Assembly: GCF_013409425.1 (NCBI RefSeq) | Contig: NZ_JACCAC010000001.1 | Coordinates: 1,054,001 to 1,118,000, forward strand | DNA: 64,000 bases | Direction of reading: 5' to 3' | Source of the DNA: Nocardioides perillae | GTDB taxonomy: Bacteria > Actinomycetota > Actinomycetes > Propionibacteriales > Nocardioidaceae | Shown here: positions 17,940 to 25,657 of the stretch, piece by piece | How the letters are laid out: each line of letters starts with the position of its first letter | Numbering within the stretch: position 1 is the first letter of the stretch | Notes under the pieces: model-generated | Database searches by the model: none | The model's input: only the letters and a program-made list of their open reading frames with translations | Told to the model about the DNA's origin: nothing | Program-made: the position numbers and the translations under genes

Positions 17940-19208
17940 GTGAGCAGCCCCACCGCCTCCGTCCGCACCCTCCCCGAGCGGATCACCCGTCGCGACGCCG
18001 ACCCGGTCCCGCCGCCCGCCCCGCCGGCGCAGAAGGGCGTCGCCGCCGTCGGCGTCGCGATCGCCGCGGTCCTGGTCGCGGTCACCCTGACCTCGCAGGG
18101 CTGGCGGGAGGCCGCGCTGCTCCTGCTCGGCACGGGCCTCGGCTTCGCGCTCTTCCACGCCCGCTTCGGCTTCACCTCCGCGTGGCGCCAGCTCGTCGCG
18201 GTCGGCCAGGGCAAGGCCCTGCGCGCCCACACCGTGCTGCTCGGCGCGACCGCGATCCTCTTCGCGCCGTTCCTCGCCGCGGGTGTGAGCCCCACCGGCG
18301 TCGACGTGTCGGGCTATGTCTCCCCGCTCGGCATCGGCCTGGTCTTCGGCGCGGTCGTCTTCGGCCTCGGCATGCAGATCGGCGGCGCCTGCGCCTCCGG
18401 CACGCTCTACGCCGTGGGCTCGGGCCACACCTCGATCCTGCTGACGCTCTTCGGCTTCGTCGTAGGCGCGACGGTCGGCGCCGCCCACCTCGGCTGGTGG
18501 CAGGGCCTGCCGGGCACCCAGGACCCGGTGTCGTTCGCTGAGGTCTTCGGCGGCCACGCGGGCGGCCTCGCGGTGACCCTGGCGCTGCTCGGCCTCGTCG
18601 TCGCCGCGACGTACGTCGTGGGCAAGCGCCGCAACCCGCCGCCGGTCGCCCCGGTGGCCACCGCCGGCGGGGTGGCCCGGGTGCTGCGCGGCTCCTGGCC
18701 GCTGTGGGTCGGCGCGCTCGCGCTGGCCGTGCTCAACCTCGGCGTCCTGCTGGTCTCGGGCTCGCCGTGGGGCGTGACGACCGCGTTCGCGCTGTGGGGC
18801 TCGAAGGCCGCCGGCGCGCTCGGGATCGCCGAGCCCGCGACGTGGGACTTCTGGGCCAGCCGCTCGGCGACGCTCGAGGGCTCGGTGCTCGCCGAGACCA
18901 CCAGCCTGACCAACTTCGGCATCATGGTCGGCGCGCTGATCGCCTCGGCGCTGGCCGGCGCGTTCACGCTGCACCGCCGCATCCCGCTCAAGCTCGCCGC
19001 GGGCGCGATCATCGGCGGCATCCTCATGGGCTACGGCGCGCGCCTGGCCTACGGCTGCAACATCGGCGCCTACCTCGGCGGCATCAGCTCGCAGAGCCTG
19101 CACGGCTGGGTCTGGGGCCTCGCGGCGCTGGCAGGCACCTGGTTCGGCATCCGGCTGCGCCCGTTCTTCGGCCTCTCGCGCCCGGTGAGCAGCGACAGCG
19201 TCTGCTGA
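17940..19208 (+). CDS. YeeE/YedE-family thiosulfate (sulfur compound) transporter
   Basis: 422 residues with roughly a dozen hydrophobic helices in two inverted halves. The conserved cysteines that relay thiosulfate in the family are present: GGACASGTLY with C151 in the first half and AYGCNIGAYLGG near the C-terminus. Characterised members (TsuA) import thiosulfate through a chain of Cys side chains. The GTG is preceded by CAGGAG. It reads away from mshD and is followed by a strong bidirectional hairpin. With DsrE, rhodanese and cysDN also in the window, a role in sulfur acquisition is plausible. Confidence 0.9.
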   Translation: MSSPTASVRTLPERITRRDADPVPPPAPPAQKGVAAVGVAIAAVLVAVTLTSQGWREAALLLLGTGLGFALFHARFGFTSAWRQLVAVGQGKALRAHTVLLGATAILFAPFLAAGVSPTGVDVSGYVSPLGIGLVFGAVVFGLGMQIGGACASGTLYAVGSGHTSILLTLFGFVVGATVGAAHLGWWQGLPGTQDPVSFAEVFGGHAGGLAVTLALLGLVVAATYVVGKRRNPPPVAPVATAGGVARVLRGSWPLWVGALALAVLNLGVLLVSGSPWGVTTAFALWGSKAAGALGIAEPATWDFWASRSATLEGSVLAETTSLTNFGIMVGALIASALAGAFTLHRRIPLKLAAGAIIGGILMGYGARLAYGCNIGAYLGGISSQSLHGWVWGLAALAGTWFGIRLRPFFGLSRPVSSDSVC

Positions 19209-19232
19209 GTCGGGCACCGCGGTGCCCGACTC
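19207..19232. terminator. Bidirectional terminator hairpin
   Basis: GAGTCGGGCACC (19207-19218) and GGTGCCCGACTC (19221-19232) are perfectly complementary and begin within the stop codon of the transporter gene. It lies between convergent gene ends (transporter and glnR). Confidence 0.8.
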
Positions 19233-19244
19233 GGGCGACGCGCC

Positions 19245-19982
19245 TCAGGCGTCCTCGCGCTCGGCGTCCGGCGCGTCGGCCGCCTCCGAGCGCTCGCGCT
19301 CCTGCGCCGGCAGCACGAAGCGGTAGCCCACGTTGCGCACGGTGCCGATGAGCGTCTCGTGCTCGGGGCCGAGCTTGGCGCGCAGCCGCCGCACGTGCAC
19401 GTCGACGGTGCGGGTGCCGCCGAAGTAGTCGTAGCCCCAGACCTCCTGCAGCAGCTGCTGGCGGGTGAAGACCCGGCCCGGGTGCTGCGCGAGGTGCTTG
19501 AGCAGCTCGAACTCCTTGAAGGTCAGGTCGAGCGCGCGCCCGCCGAGCTTCGCGGTGTAGGTCGCGTCGTCGACCACGACCTCGCCCGAGCGGATCACGT
19601 GGGACTCGGGATCGGCGGCCTCGCGCTCGGCGGCGAGCCGGCCGATCGCCAGCCTGATCCGCGCCTCGAGCTCGGCGGGGCCGCAGGTGTGGAGCACCAC
19701 GTCGTCCATGCCCCAGTCGACGGCGACGACCGACAGCCCGCCCTCGGTGACGACGAGCAGCACGGGCGCGTCGGTGCCCGTCGTGCGCATCAGCCGGCAC
19801 AGGTCGCGGGCGAGCGCGAGCTCTTGGCGACCGTCGACGAGCACGAGGTCGGCGGCGGGGGCCTCGAGCAGCGCGCTGCCCTCGGCGGGCAGCACCTTCA
19901 CGCTGTGGCCCAGGAGGGACAGGCCGGGCAGCACCTCGGCGGAGGGCTGCAAGGCGCTGGTGAGCAGCAGCAGCTGGCTCAT
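19245..19982 (-). CDS. glnR: GlnR, OmpR-type orphan regulator of nitrogen metabolism
   Basis: 245 residues from the ATG at 19982 ([20 protein letters not shown]), which matches known GlnR N-termini; an upstream extension in frame is not needed. The receiver-like domain has the atypical pocket of GlnR and is probably not phosphorylated by a kinase. The C-terminal winged helix is nearly identical to Streptomyces GlnR as I recall it ([52 protein letters not shown]). GlnR activates nitrogen assimilation genes (glnA, amtB, nirB). No sensor kinase gene is adjacent, in line with its orphan status. Confidence 0.95.
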   Translation of the reverse strand: MSQLLLLTSALQPSAEVLPGLSLLGHSVKVLPAEGSALLEAPAADLVLVDGRQELALARDLCRLMRTTGTDAPVLLVVTEGGLSVVAVDWGMDDVVLHTCGPAELEARIRLAIGRLAAEREAADPESHVIRSGEVVVDDATYTAKLGGRALDLTFKEFELLKHLAQHPGRVFTRQQLLQEVWGYDYFGGTRTVDVHVRRLRAKLGPEHETLIGTVRNVGYRFVLPAQERERSEAADAPDAEREDA

Positions 19983-20119
19983 CGTGCTCCCCTCGGAGGG
20001 GTCACGCCGCGCGCCGTACGTCGTCGGACCGCGCGCCACGTGCCGGGTCTCGGAGGTGCGACTCTACCGCGCTACGACGCTTGCGCTCCGCTGCTCGCGC
20101 GGTCTGCGACCATCGGGGC

Positions 20120-20389
20120 GTGAGCCAGACCATCACCCTGCGCTACTGGGCCGCCGCCAAGGCCGCGGCCGGCACCGACGCCGACGAGGTCGCCGTCGAC
20201 GGGCCCGTCACCTTGTCGCGGCTGCTGCTCGAGGCCCGTCGGCTGCACCCGGAGGGTCGCCTGCCGGGGGTGCTCGAGGTCTGCTCGGTGCTCGTGGAGG
20301 ACCGTCCCGTCGCCTCCGACGACCCCGCCGAGGTGCTCGTGCAGCCGGGGGAGACGGTGCAGTTCCTGCCGCCCTTCGCCGGCGGCTGA
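20120..20389 (+). CDS. MoaD/ThiS-family ubiquitin-like sulfur carrier
   Basis: 89 residues from the GTG at 20120. The beta-grasp pattern (TITLRYWAAAKAAAG ... VLVQPGETVQFLPPFAGG) ends in the obligatory Gly-Gly, which in this family is thiocarboxylated to deliver sulfur for molybdopterin, thiazole or amino-acid synthesis. The PPFAGG ending favours the MoaD branch. It stands alone, divergent from glnR, with no MoaE or MoeB nearby, so its partner enzyme is elsewhere. Confidence 0.85.
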   Translation: MSQTITLRYWAAAKAAAGTDADEVAVDGPVTLSRLLLEARRLHPEGRLPGVLEVCSVLVEDRPVASDDPAEVLVQPGETVQFLPPFAGG

Positions 20390-20530
20390 GCACTCGACCC
20401 ACCCGTCCGTACGCCGCTCCGTGCGGTCGGCGCGCCGGTCACCCCGCGCGGGTGGTCGGAGGCGGGTGGGGTGCGCCCACGGCGGTGCTAGACCGGAGGT
20501 GGACCTCGTCCCCGACCCGGAGGCACCCCT

Positions 20531-20872
20531 GTGCGCCGTGCACCAGTCGTCCCGTCCGCCCTCTCCTCGGCCCTGCTCGCCGTCGCCCTCGTCGGCTGCG
20601 GCGGCGCCCCGCCGAGCGTCGAGCAGGAGGAGCTGGAGCAGCGGGTGCTCGAGCACGTCGAGTCCGAGACGGGCGTGCTCCCCGACGAGGCGACCTGCCC
20701 CGCCCAGCTGCGCGGCGAGGTCGGCAACCAGACCGAGTGCCTCATCGCGATCGAGGACGTCGTGGACGTCTCGGTCGAGGTGGAGGTCGTCGAGGTGACC
20801 GGCGACAGCCCCGACGACGTCGAGCTCGGCTTCGAGGTCGCCGACCTCGAGGACCTCCCGCCCACCGAGTAG
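20531..20872 (+). CDS. DUF4333-like lipoprotein
   Basis: 113 residues. The N-terminal signal ends in a lipobox (ALVGCGG), predicting a lipid-anchored surface protein. The mature part has the DUF4333 layout, with two cysteines (TCPAQL and TECLIAI) about 15 residues apart, and is acidic. DUF4333 proteins are small actinobacterial exported proteins of unknown role. It is followed directly by a 26-bp tandem repeat array. Confidence 0.78.
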   Translation: MRRAPVVPSALSSALLAVALVGCGGAPPSVEQEELEQRVLEHVESETGVLPDEATCPAQLRGEVGNQTECLIAIEDVVDVSVEVEVVEVTGDSPDDVELGFEVADLEDLPPTE

Positions 20873-20873
20873 C

Positions 20874-20977
20874 CGAGGGGTCGCGCGCTGCGCTCACGTC
20901 GAGGGGTCACGCGCTGCGCTGACGCCGAGGGGTCGCGCGCTGCGCTGACGCCGAGGGGTCGCGCGCTGCGCTCGTGC
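20874..20977. repeat. 26-bp tandem repeat, four copies plus a partial fifth
   Basis: The unit CGAGGGGTCGCGCGCTGCGC (plus six more variable bases) repeats head to tail at 20874, 20900, 20926 and 20952, with a partial copy from 20978. Copies differ at a few positions (G/A at base 10, and the last six bases). The period is not a multiple of three and the array is between convergent genes, so it is not coding. Confidence 0.88.
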
Positions 20978-21022
20978 CGAGGGGTCACGCCCGCGCGCCT
21001 GGTGCGCGGTCGTGACCCCTCG
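20978..21022. terminator. Hairpin closing the tandem array
   Basis: CGAGGGGTCACG (20978-20989, the first bases of the fifth repeat unit) pairs perfectly with CGTGACCCCTCG (21011-21022). It separates the convergent DUF4333 and Hsp20 genes and could terminate both. Confidence 0.65.
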
Positions 21023-21039
21023 TCGGTGCGGTCGGTGCC

Positions 21040-21480
21040 TCAGCTCTCGATCGCGGTGCGCTCCTCCTCGTGCTCGCTGGAGCCGAGGTGCTGCACCTCG
21101 ATCTTGCGCGGCTTCGCCCGCTCGGCGACCGGCACGTGCAGCCGCAGGACGCCGTCGCGGTAGGCCGCCTCGATGTGCTCGAGGTCCAGGTTGTCGCCGA
21201 GCACGAGCTGGCGGCTGAAGGCGCCGCGCGGGCGCTCGCTGGCGAGCATCTCCCAGTCACCGTTGCGCGCGACGCGCTCGGCGCGGACGGTCAGCACGTT
21301 GCGCTCGACGTCGAGGTCGATCGACTCCGGCGCGACACCCGGCAGGTCGAACTCGAGCACGAACCGGTCCCCCTCGCGCCAGGCGTCCATCGGCATGACG
21401 GCCGGGCGGTTGGTGGTGCCCATGAGCTGCTGGGCGAGCCGGTCGAACTCGCGGAACGGGTCAGCGGTGCGGATCAGCAT
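21040..21480 (-). CDS. Hsp20/alpha-crystallin small heat-shock protein
   Basis: 146 residues from the ATG at 21480, preceded by AAGGGAG. The alpha-crystallin domain spans about residues 33-130 ([60 protein letters not shown]), and the C-terminal IEVQ segment is an IxV-like anchor. These ATP-independent chaperones hold unfolding proteins. The gene is divergent from a MerR/HspR-like regulator, with an inverted repeat between them, an arrangement that suggests direct control. Confidence 0.93.
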   Translation of the reverse strand: MLIRTADPFREFDRLAQQLMGTTNRPAVMPMDAWREGDRFVLEFDLPGVAPESIDLDVERNVLTVRAERVARNGDWEMLASERPRGAFSRQLVLGDNLDLEHIEAAYRDGVLRLHVPVAERAKPRKIEVQHLGSSEHEEERTAIES

Positions 21481-21512
21481 CTCTCTCACTCCCTTGCAGG
21501 ACACCACCGCAG

Positions 21513-21536
21513 AACCTGTATCTGCGGTTACAGGTT
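21513..21536. promoter_or_regulatory. Candidate operator shared by hsp20 and the MerR/HspR-like gene
   Basis: AACCTGTA (21513-21520) and TACAGGTT (21529-21536) are a perfect inverted repeat with an 8-base spacer, in the 90-bp region between two divergent genes. It does not match the classic HspR box (HAIR). Another CCTACAGT-like half site lies near 21556-21563. Confidence 0.55.
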
Positions 21537-21570
21537 TGTTGTAGCGCGGAGATCACCTACAGTCAAGCGC

Positions 21571-21882
21571 GTGACCCCGCCGCCTCCCACCGCCACCCGG
21601 GTCGCCGCCCACGTCGCGGTCTACGCGATCTCGGTCGCCGCCGAGATGGCCGAGACGCCGGTGCAGAACCTCCGCGTCTACGAGCGCAAGGGCCTGGTCT
21701 CCCCGAGCCGCACCGCCGGCGGCACCCGCCTCTACAACCCCGCCGACGTCGAGCGGGTGCAGCGCATCCGCGCCCTCCTCGACGCCGGCTTGAACCTCGC
21801 CGGCATCGCCGCCGTGCTCGAGCTGGAGGAGGAGGTCGCCGCCCTGCGCCAGGAGGTACGCCGCCTCCGCGCGCGACGCTGA
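21571..21882 (+). CDS. MerR-family regulator, HspR-like
   Basis: 103 residues from the GTG at 21571. The N-terminal winged helix closely follows HspR: YAISVAAEMAETPVQNLRVYE, then GLVSPSRTAGGTRLYNPADVERVQRIRALLDAG. A short coiled-coil tail (LELEEEVAALRQEVRRLRAR) serves dimerisation, with no effector domain. HspR represses chaperone genes when DnaK is available. Here it is divergent from hsp20 instead of being in a dnaK operon, so it is probably a dedicated hsp20 controller. Confidence 0.85.
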   Translation: MTPPPPTATRVAAHVAVYAISVAAEMAETPVQNLRVYERKGLVSPSRTAGGTRLYNPADVERVQRIRALLDAGLNLAGIAAVLELEEEVAALRQEVRRLRARR

Positions 21883-21905
21883 CCGTCGGTGCGGCGTCGC
21901 GCCCC

Positions 21906-22382
21906 CTACCCGACGGACCGATCGTCTCCGTCGGGGTCCTCGGACTCGCCGCGGTGGCCCACCTCGCCCTCGTCGTCTCGCCGGTCGGCGTGAAGGTCCG
22001 TTGCGCGGGGTCGCCAGGACTGCAGCACGTCGAGGTCGTCCTGGGCGACGCTGAAGTCGCACGTGGTGCCGTAGGCGTCGCGCACCCGGACGCGGCGCCC
22101 CAGCAGGCCACGTCGGCCGACCTCGACCTCGATCGGGAGCCAGAGCCGGGTGGGTGGCACCTCGTAGGCCGCTGCGAGCACGAGTGCCGCCACGTCGGTG
22201 AGGAGGACGAGGCTCGACACGGTGCTCGAGCAGGGCAGCACGCGCCGTACGTGCTCGTCGGGCCCCAGCCAGCGGGGCAGCGTTGCGTGGTGGTCAGCCA
22301 GCTCGCGGAGCGTGTGGCGAGTGCCGCTCACGCCCGCAGTCCGCGGATCCGCAGCCAGCAGCTGCTCTGTCGTCTTCCGCAC
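21906..22382 (-). CDS. Hypothetical protein
   Basis: 158 codons from a GTG. I do not recognise the family. A hydrophobic stretch (VSSLVLLTDVAALVLAAAYEV) is flanked by a beta-rich segment (LWLPIEVEVGRRGLLGRRVRVRDAYGTTCDFSVAQDDLDVLQ) somewhat like a small PH or SH3-type domain, and the C-terminus is acidic and probably disordered. Coding potential is supported by normal codon use and lack of a better frame, but homologs were not checked. Confidence 0.5.
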   Translation of the reverse strand: MRKTTEQLLAADPRTAGVSGTRHTLRELADHHATLPRWLGPDEHVRRVLPCSSTVSSLVLLTDVAALVLAAAYEVPPTRLWLPIEVEVGRRGLLGRRVRVRDAYGTTCDFSVAQDDLDVLQSWRPRATDLHADRRDDEGEVGHRGESEDPDGDDRSVG

Positions 22383-22436
22383 CGGACCCCCCGTCCTCGA
22401 CCCGCGCAGCCTGCCACGACGGGGCCGGCCCTGCCA

Positions 22437-22505
22437 CCGCTGGTCGAGCAGTGCTGGCCCTGCTACCGCTGGTCGAGCAGAGCCGCCAGGCCCGCGTCGG
22501 GACCC
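22437..22505 (+). repeat. Dispersed GGTCGAGCAG repeat, intergenic copy
   Basis: Two partial units: CCGCTGGTCGAGCAGTGCTG (22437-22456) and CCGCTGGTCGAGCAGAGCCG (22467-22486) continuing CCAGGCCCGCGTCGGGACCC. The second matches the repeat found inside the thioredoxin gene (27358) and, on the other strand, inside the CysC fusion gene (50438). Confidence 0.75.
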
Positions 22506-22556
22506 CGTGAGCCACCGACGACCTCAGGGCAGACCCGTCCCAGGACGGACGTCTCC

Positions 22557-23948
22557 TCAGCACCGCCGCTGGAACGTCACGCTGCCGTCGGGGTGCGAGA
22601 CCGTGTCGTAGGCCGGGTCGTGGATGCGGGCGTGGTGCCGGGGACACAGCAACCGGCCGTTGGCCTTGTCGGTCGGCCCGCCTCTGCTCCACGGGATGTC
22701 GTGGTGCGCGTGGCACATCCCGGGTGGCCAGTCGCAGCCGGCGGCGGTGCAACCGCCCTGCTCGATCTCGAGGGCGCGGCGCTGTGCGGGGGAGAAGAGC
22801 CGCTGTGTGCGACCCAGGTCCAGCACCTCGCAGCGTCCGCCCAGCACGACCGGCGCGATGCCGGACTCGCAGGCGAGCATCCGGGCCCGCCCGGCGCTGA
22901 TGCGCGTGCCGGTGCTCAGCGTCGCGACCCCGAGCCCGCCCATCAGTGTCTCGAGCGACATCGTGACCGTCACGGTGGCGGGCAGTCCGCCGGCGCGGGG
23001 GAGGTCCTTCACCAGGTAGCGCTCGATCAGCTCGCACAGCGCCTGGCCGCGGCGCAGCGGCATCGACGGCCGCTCTCCACCGGCCGCCACCCCTGCGCCG
23101 GACTCGGGCTGCGAACCGACGCCCGAGCCGACACCCGACACCGCACCCGGCTCCGCACCCGACTCCGCGCCCGAGCCGCAGCCCGCACCGCCGTCCTCCG
23201 TCGCCCGGCGCGCCCGCTGGTGCTTCGGCGCCGCGATCGCGTCGAGGAGCGTGCGCAGCCGGTCGCCGTGCTCGGTGGGGATCGCGAAGCGACCCCGGGT
23301 CGTGCCGTGGCCGTCGTCGCTCATGGTCAGCGTCGCTGCCCGCCGCGCCTCGCGCTCCTCCCGCTCGAGCCGCTCGCGCTCCACCTCGTCGGCGACGTCG
23401 GGGGCGACGACCTCGAGCACCTTGCGACCGAGGGCGCGCAGCTCGAGCGCGTCGTGGACGGCCGCGCAGTCGAGCAGGAACGTCGCGGCCTCGGCCCGCA
23501 CGCGGGCGTCGACCCGGTCGGTCGGCAGGGCGTCGACCGCGGCGGTGATGGCCCGCGCCTGGTCGAGGTGCACCCGCCCGTCGGCAAGCGCGTCGGCCAC
23601 CGCCCGGTGACGCGGCTCGGCGAGCGTCGCGGCCACCCGCGCGTCGCGGAAGCAGTCGGGTCGCGTGCGGCGGGTGTGCGACGCGGCCCAGGCGGCCGTC
23701 GACGTCGCACCCGTGGTGCCACCGGCGCCGTCCTCGACCGCCTGCGCGGTCACCCGCAGCCGCAGGGCCGCGACCTGCGCCTCGAGCGCGGCGATGGCGA
23801 CCAGCGCCTCGCCGAGGTCGGTCTCCGTCATCGACCAGGTCGGCGAGCCCACGACCCGGGTGACGGTCTCGGAGGCCTCCGTGAGCGCGTCGCACACCGG
23901 GTGGTGCGACGTCGTCCCGCTCCGGATGGCCATGGGCCATTCTGACAT
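22557..23948 (-). CDS. DUF222/HNH endonuclease-domain protein (13E12 family)
   Basis: About 463 residues. The N-terminal two thirds are the DUF222 helical region (LVAIAALEAQVAALRLRVTA; ALADGRVHLDQARAITAAVDAL), and the C-terminus is an HNH nuclease motif (GCTAAGCDWPPGMCHAHHDI, then WSRGGPTDKANGRLLCPRHH) with its Cys/His metal site. A Gly/Ser/Ala-rich linker around residues 255-285 is made of imperfect repeats. The family, known as 13E12 repeats in mycobacteria, is multi-copy in many actinobacteria; an association with mobile introns or phage defence has been proposed but is not settled. Start codons at 23957, 23948 and 23933 are all possible and none has a good ribosome-binding site. Confidence 0.85.
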   Translation of the reverse strand: MSEWPMAIRSGTTSHHPVCDALTEASETVTRVVGSPTWSMTETDLGEALVAIAALEAQVAALRLRVTAQAVEDGAGGTTGATSTAAWAASHTRRTRPDCFRDARVAATLAEPRHRAVADALADGRVHLDQARAITAAVDALPTDRVDARVRAEAATFLLDCAAVHDALELRALGRKVLEVVAPDVADEVERERLEREEREARRAATLTMSDDGHGTTRGRFAIPTEHGDRLRTLLDAIAAPKHQRARRATEDGGAGCGSGAESGAEPGAVSGVGSGVGSQPESGAGVAAGGERPSMPLRRGQALCELIERYLVKDLPRAGGLPATVTVTMSLETLMGGLGVATLSTGTRISAGRARMLACESGIAPVVLGGRCEVLDLGRTQRLFSPAQRRALEIEQGGCTAAGCDWPPGMCHAHHDIPWSRGGPTDKANGRLLCPRHHARIHDPAYDTVSHPDGSVTFQRRC

Positions 23949-24030
23949 GTCCAGCACGAGAGTGCAACATATCCGTACACACGTTCGACAGTCGGCCCGG
24001 CGTAGCAGCGGCCACCCACGACGTACGACG

Positions 24031-24054
24031 CCGCCCGCACCAGCGTGTGGGCGG
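24031..24054 (-). terminator. Hairpin after the acidic hypothetical gene
   Basis: CCGCCCGCAC (24031-24040) pairs with GTGTGGGCGG (24045-24054) with one G-T pair and a 4-base loop, just downstream of the minus-strand gene ending at 24082. Confidence 0.5.
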
Positions 24055-24081
24055 ACGGCGGCGAGCTGGGGGAGGGACGGG

Positions 24082-24345
24082 CTACTCGTCCTCGAGCAGC
24101 ACGTCGTCGGCCACGCCCTCGGGCACCTCGTCGGGGCGGCGGTGCTGCGGGTCGTCGAAGCGCGTGGCCTCGGCGGGGTAGGCCTCGCCCACGGGGTGGG
24201 CGCCGCCTGCGGGCGAGCCCTGCGCGGGGTCGTACTGCCCCTCGGCCGCGGCCCCCTCGGTCGTCGAGCTCGGCTCGGCCTGCTCGCCGGAGTCGCTGAC
24301 GCGACCGGTCGCGCCGTCCGTCTGCTGCGGGTCCTGCGTGCTCAC
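24082..24345 (-). CDS. Small acidic hypothetical protein
   Basis: 87 residues from a GTG with GAGAGG upstream. The composition (Asp, Glu, Gly, Pro, Gln, Ala; almost no large hydrophobics) predicts a disordered, soluble protein. It ends in an acidic LLEDE tail. No family is recognised. Similar short acidic proteins are common and unannotated in this group. Confidence 0.55.
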   Translation of the reverse strand: MSTQDPQQTDGATGRVSDSGEQAEPSSTTEGAAAEGQYDPAQGSPAGGAHPVGEAYPAEATRFDDPQHRRPDEVPEGVADDVLLEDE

Positions 24346-24429
24346 GCGATCACCTCTCGCTGTCGGGTGCCGGCTCCGTACCCTCCGGAGCGCGCGCCAT
24401 GCCGCGCAGCACCGACCCAGCGCACGCCC

Positions 24430-25512
24430 TCACCCGGGCAGCGGCTCCCACGACCGCCCGAGGTCGGCCGACGTCGCGGTGCGACCGTCGGAGCCCACCA
24501 GGTCGATGCGGCCGTCGAGCGTGGTGGTGAGGCTGCGAGGGTTCGGGAAGGGGAAGGACACCGCGCGCCACGTGCCGCGCCGCAGGTCGACCACCCAGGC
24601 GCGCTCGCTGTCGTCGACGAGCGCGAGGTCGCCCCCGAGCGGCTGCACCCGGGTCTCGAAGACGTAGCCGTCGTCGCGGATGCGCTCGGGCACCCGCTGC
24701 CACCCCGCGGCCGGCCGACGCCGGTCGAGGACCCACAGGGAGTCGATGGTGTCCTCGGCCCCGACCGCGATGACGGTCAGCACGACGTGGTGCTCGGTCA
24801 GCGCGATGCCGCGCGTGGAGCGTCCCGCCGGCGTCTCCAGGCTGTCGAGGCGCCACGGCGCCCTCCCGGTCGGCGCGTGCCACACCCGCGTCGGCTCACC
24901 CGCCCGCGTGGTCGCGCCGAGCGCCCACAGCCCGCCGGCCGCGTCGACCAGCGGACCGCCCTCGGCGCGCCCCGGCGGCAGCGCCGGTCGGAAGAGCGTG
25001 CGCGTCGACGGCCGGAAGTGCCGCAGCGGGAAGCTGGGCAGCGCGACGTCGCCCGCCCGCCCCGGCAGCCGACGGCCCGCGATCGTGACCGGCGCGAGGT
25101 CCTCGTCGGGCGTGAGCACCTCCCACGAGGTCGCCCGCCCCTCGGGGCCGCGAGCGAGCAGGAAGCCGTCGGGGAGGGCGTACGCCTGGAGTCCCGCGCC
25201 GCGCCCCCGTGACGGGCGGTCGGGCCCCTCGACGACCACCTCGCCGGAGTCGTCGTAGACGCGGAAGGCGGCGTTGATCGGCCCCTCGTCGTCGTCGGAG
25301 GTGGCGCGGGCGACGACCAGCACCCGCCCGTCACCCGCCCGCACGGCCTCGGTGGCGCGGCCGACCTCGAAGATCTCCGCCGGCGTCGCCCGCGGGTCGT
25401 CGGCCACCTCGAGCTCGCTGCGCGACCCGAGCCCGCCCCCGCCGGAGCAGGCGCTGAGCACCAGCGCAGCGAGCAGGCCGGCCGCGCCTGCGAGTCGGGT
25501 CCGAGACGTCAT
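24430..25512 (-). CDS. Lipoprotein, probable beta-propeller
   Basis: 360 residues from the ATG at 25512; the frame upstream is a shadow. The signal peptide ends with a lipobox (LVLSACSGG), so the protein is predicted to be lipid-anchored outside the membrane. The rest repeats short beta blocks of the form (LWALGATTRAGEPTRVWH; IDSLWVLDRRRPAAGWQRV; LALVDDSERAWVVDLRRGTW) and ends with a sialidase-like DLGRSWEPLP strand, all suggesting a WD/YVTN- or BNR-type propeller. The role is unknown. Confidence 0.75.
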   Translation of the reverse strand: MTSRTRLAGAAGLLAALVLSACSGGGGLGSRSELEVADDPRATPAEIFEVGRATEAVRAGDGRVLVVARATSDDDEGPINAAFRVYDDSGEVVVEGPDRPSRGRGAGLQAYALPDGFLLARGPEGRATSWEVLTPDEDLAPVTIAGRRLPGRAGDVALPSFPLRHFRPSTRTLFRPALPPGRAEGGPLVDAAGGLWALGATTRAGEPTRVWHAPTGRAPWRLDSLETPAGRSTRGIALTEHHVVLTVIAVGAEDTIDSLWVLDRRRPAAGWQRVPERIRDDGYVFETRVQPLGGDLALVDDSERAWVVDLRRGTWRAVSFPFPNPRSLTTTLDGRIDLVGSDGRTATSADLGRSWEPLPG

Positions 25513-25578
25513 GCGCGCATGCTGCCACCCCGCGCCGACACCCCGCCGACACCGCATCGAGCCCGACCCCGGGCGCAG

Positions 25579-25614
25579 CAACGCCCCGGCCGCCGCTGCG
25601 CGGCCGGGGCGTTG
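25579..25614. terminator. Strong 15-bp hairpin
   Basis: CAACGCCCCGGCCGC (25579-25593) and GCGGCCGGGGCGTTG (25600-25614) form a perfect stem with a 6-base loop. It lies downstream of the minus-strand membrane-protein gene ending at 25658 and upstream of the lipoprotein gene. Confidence 0.8.
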
Positions 25615-25657
25615 GCTGAGGTGGAGCTGGTGGGTCACCGGGGGGTGACCCGAGGGC

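Noticed and set aside
20874-20999. CRISPR or coding repeat reading of the 26-bp array
   Set aside because: Units abut with no spacers, and the 26-base period breaks any reading frame.
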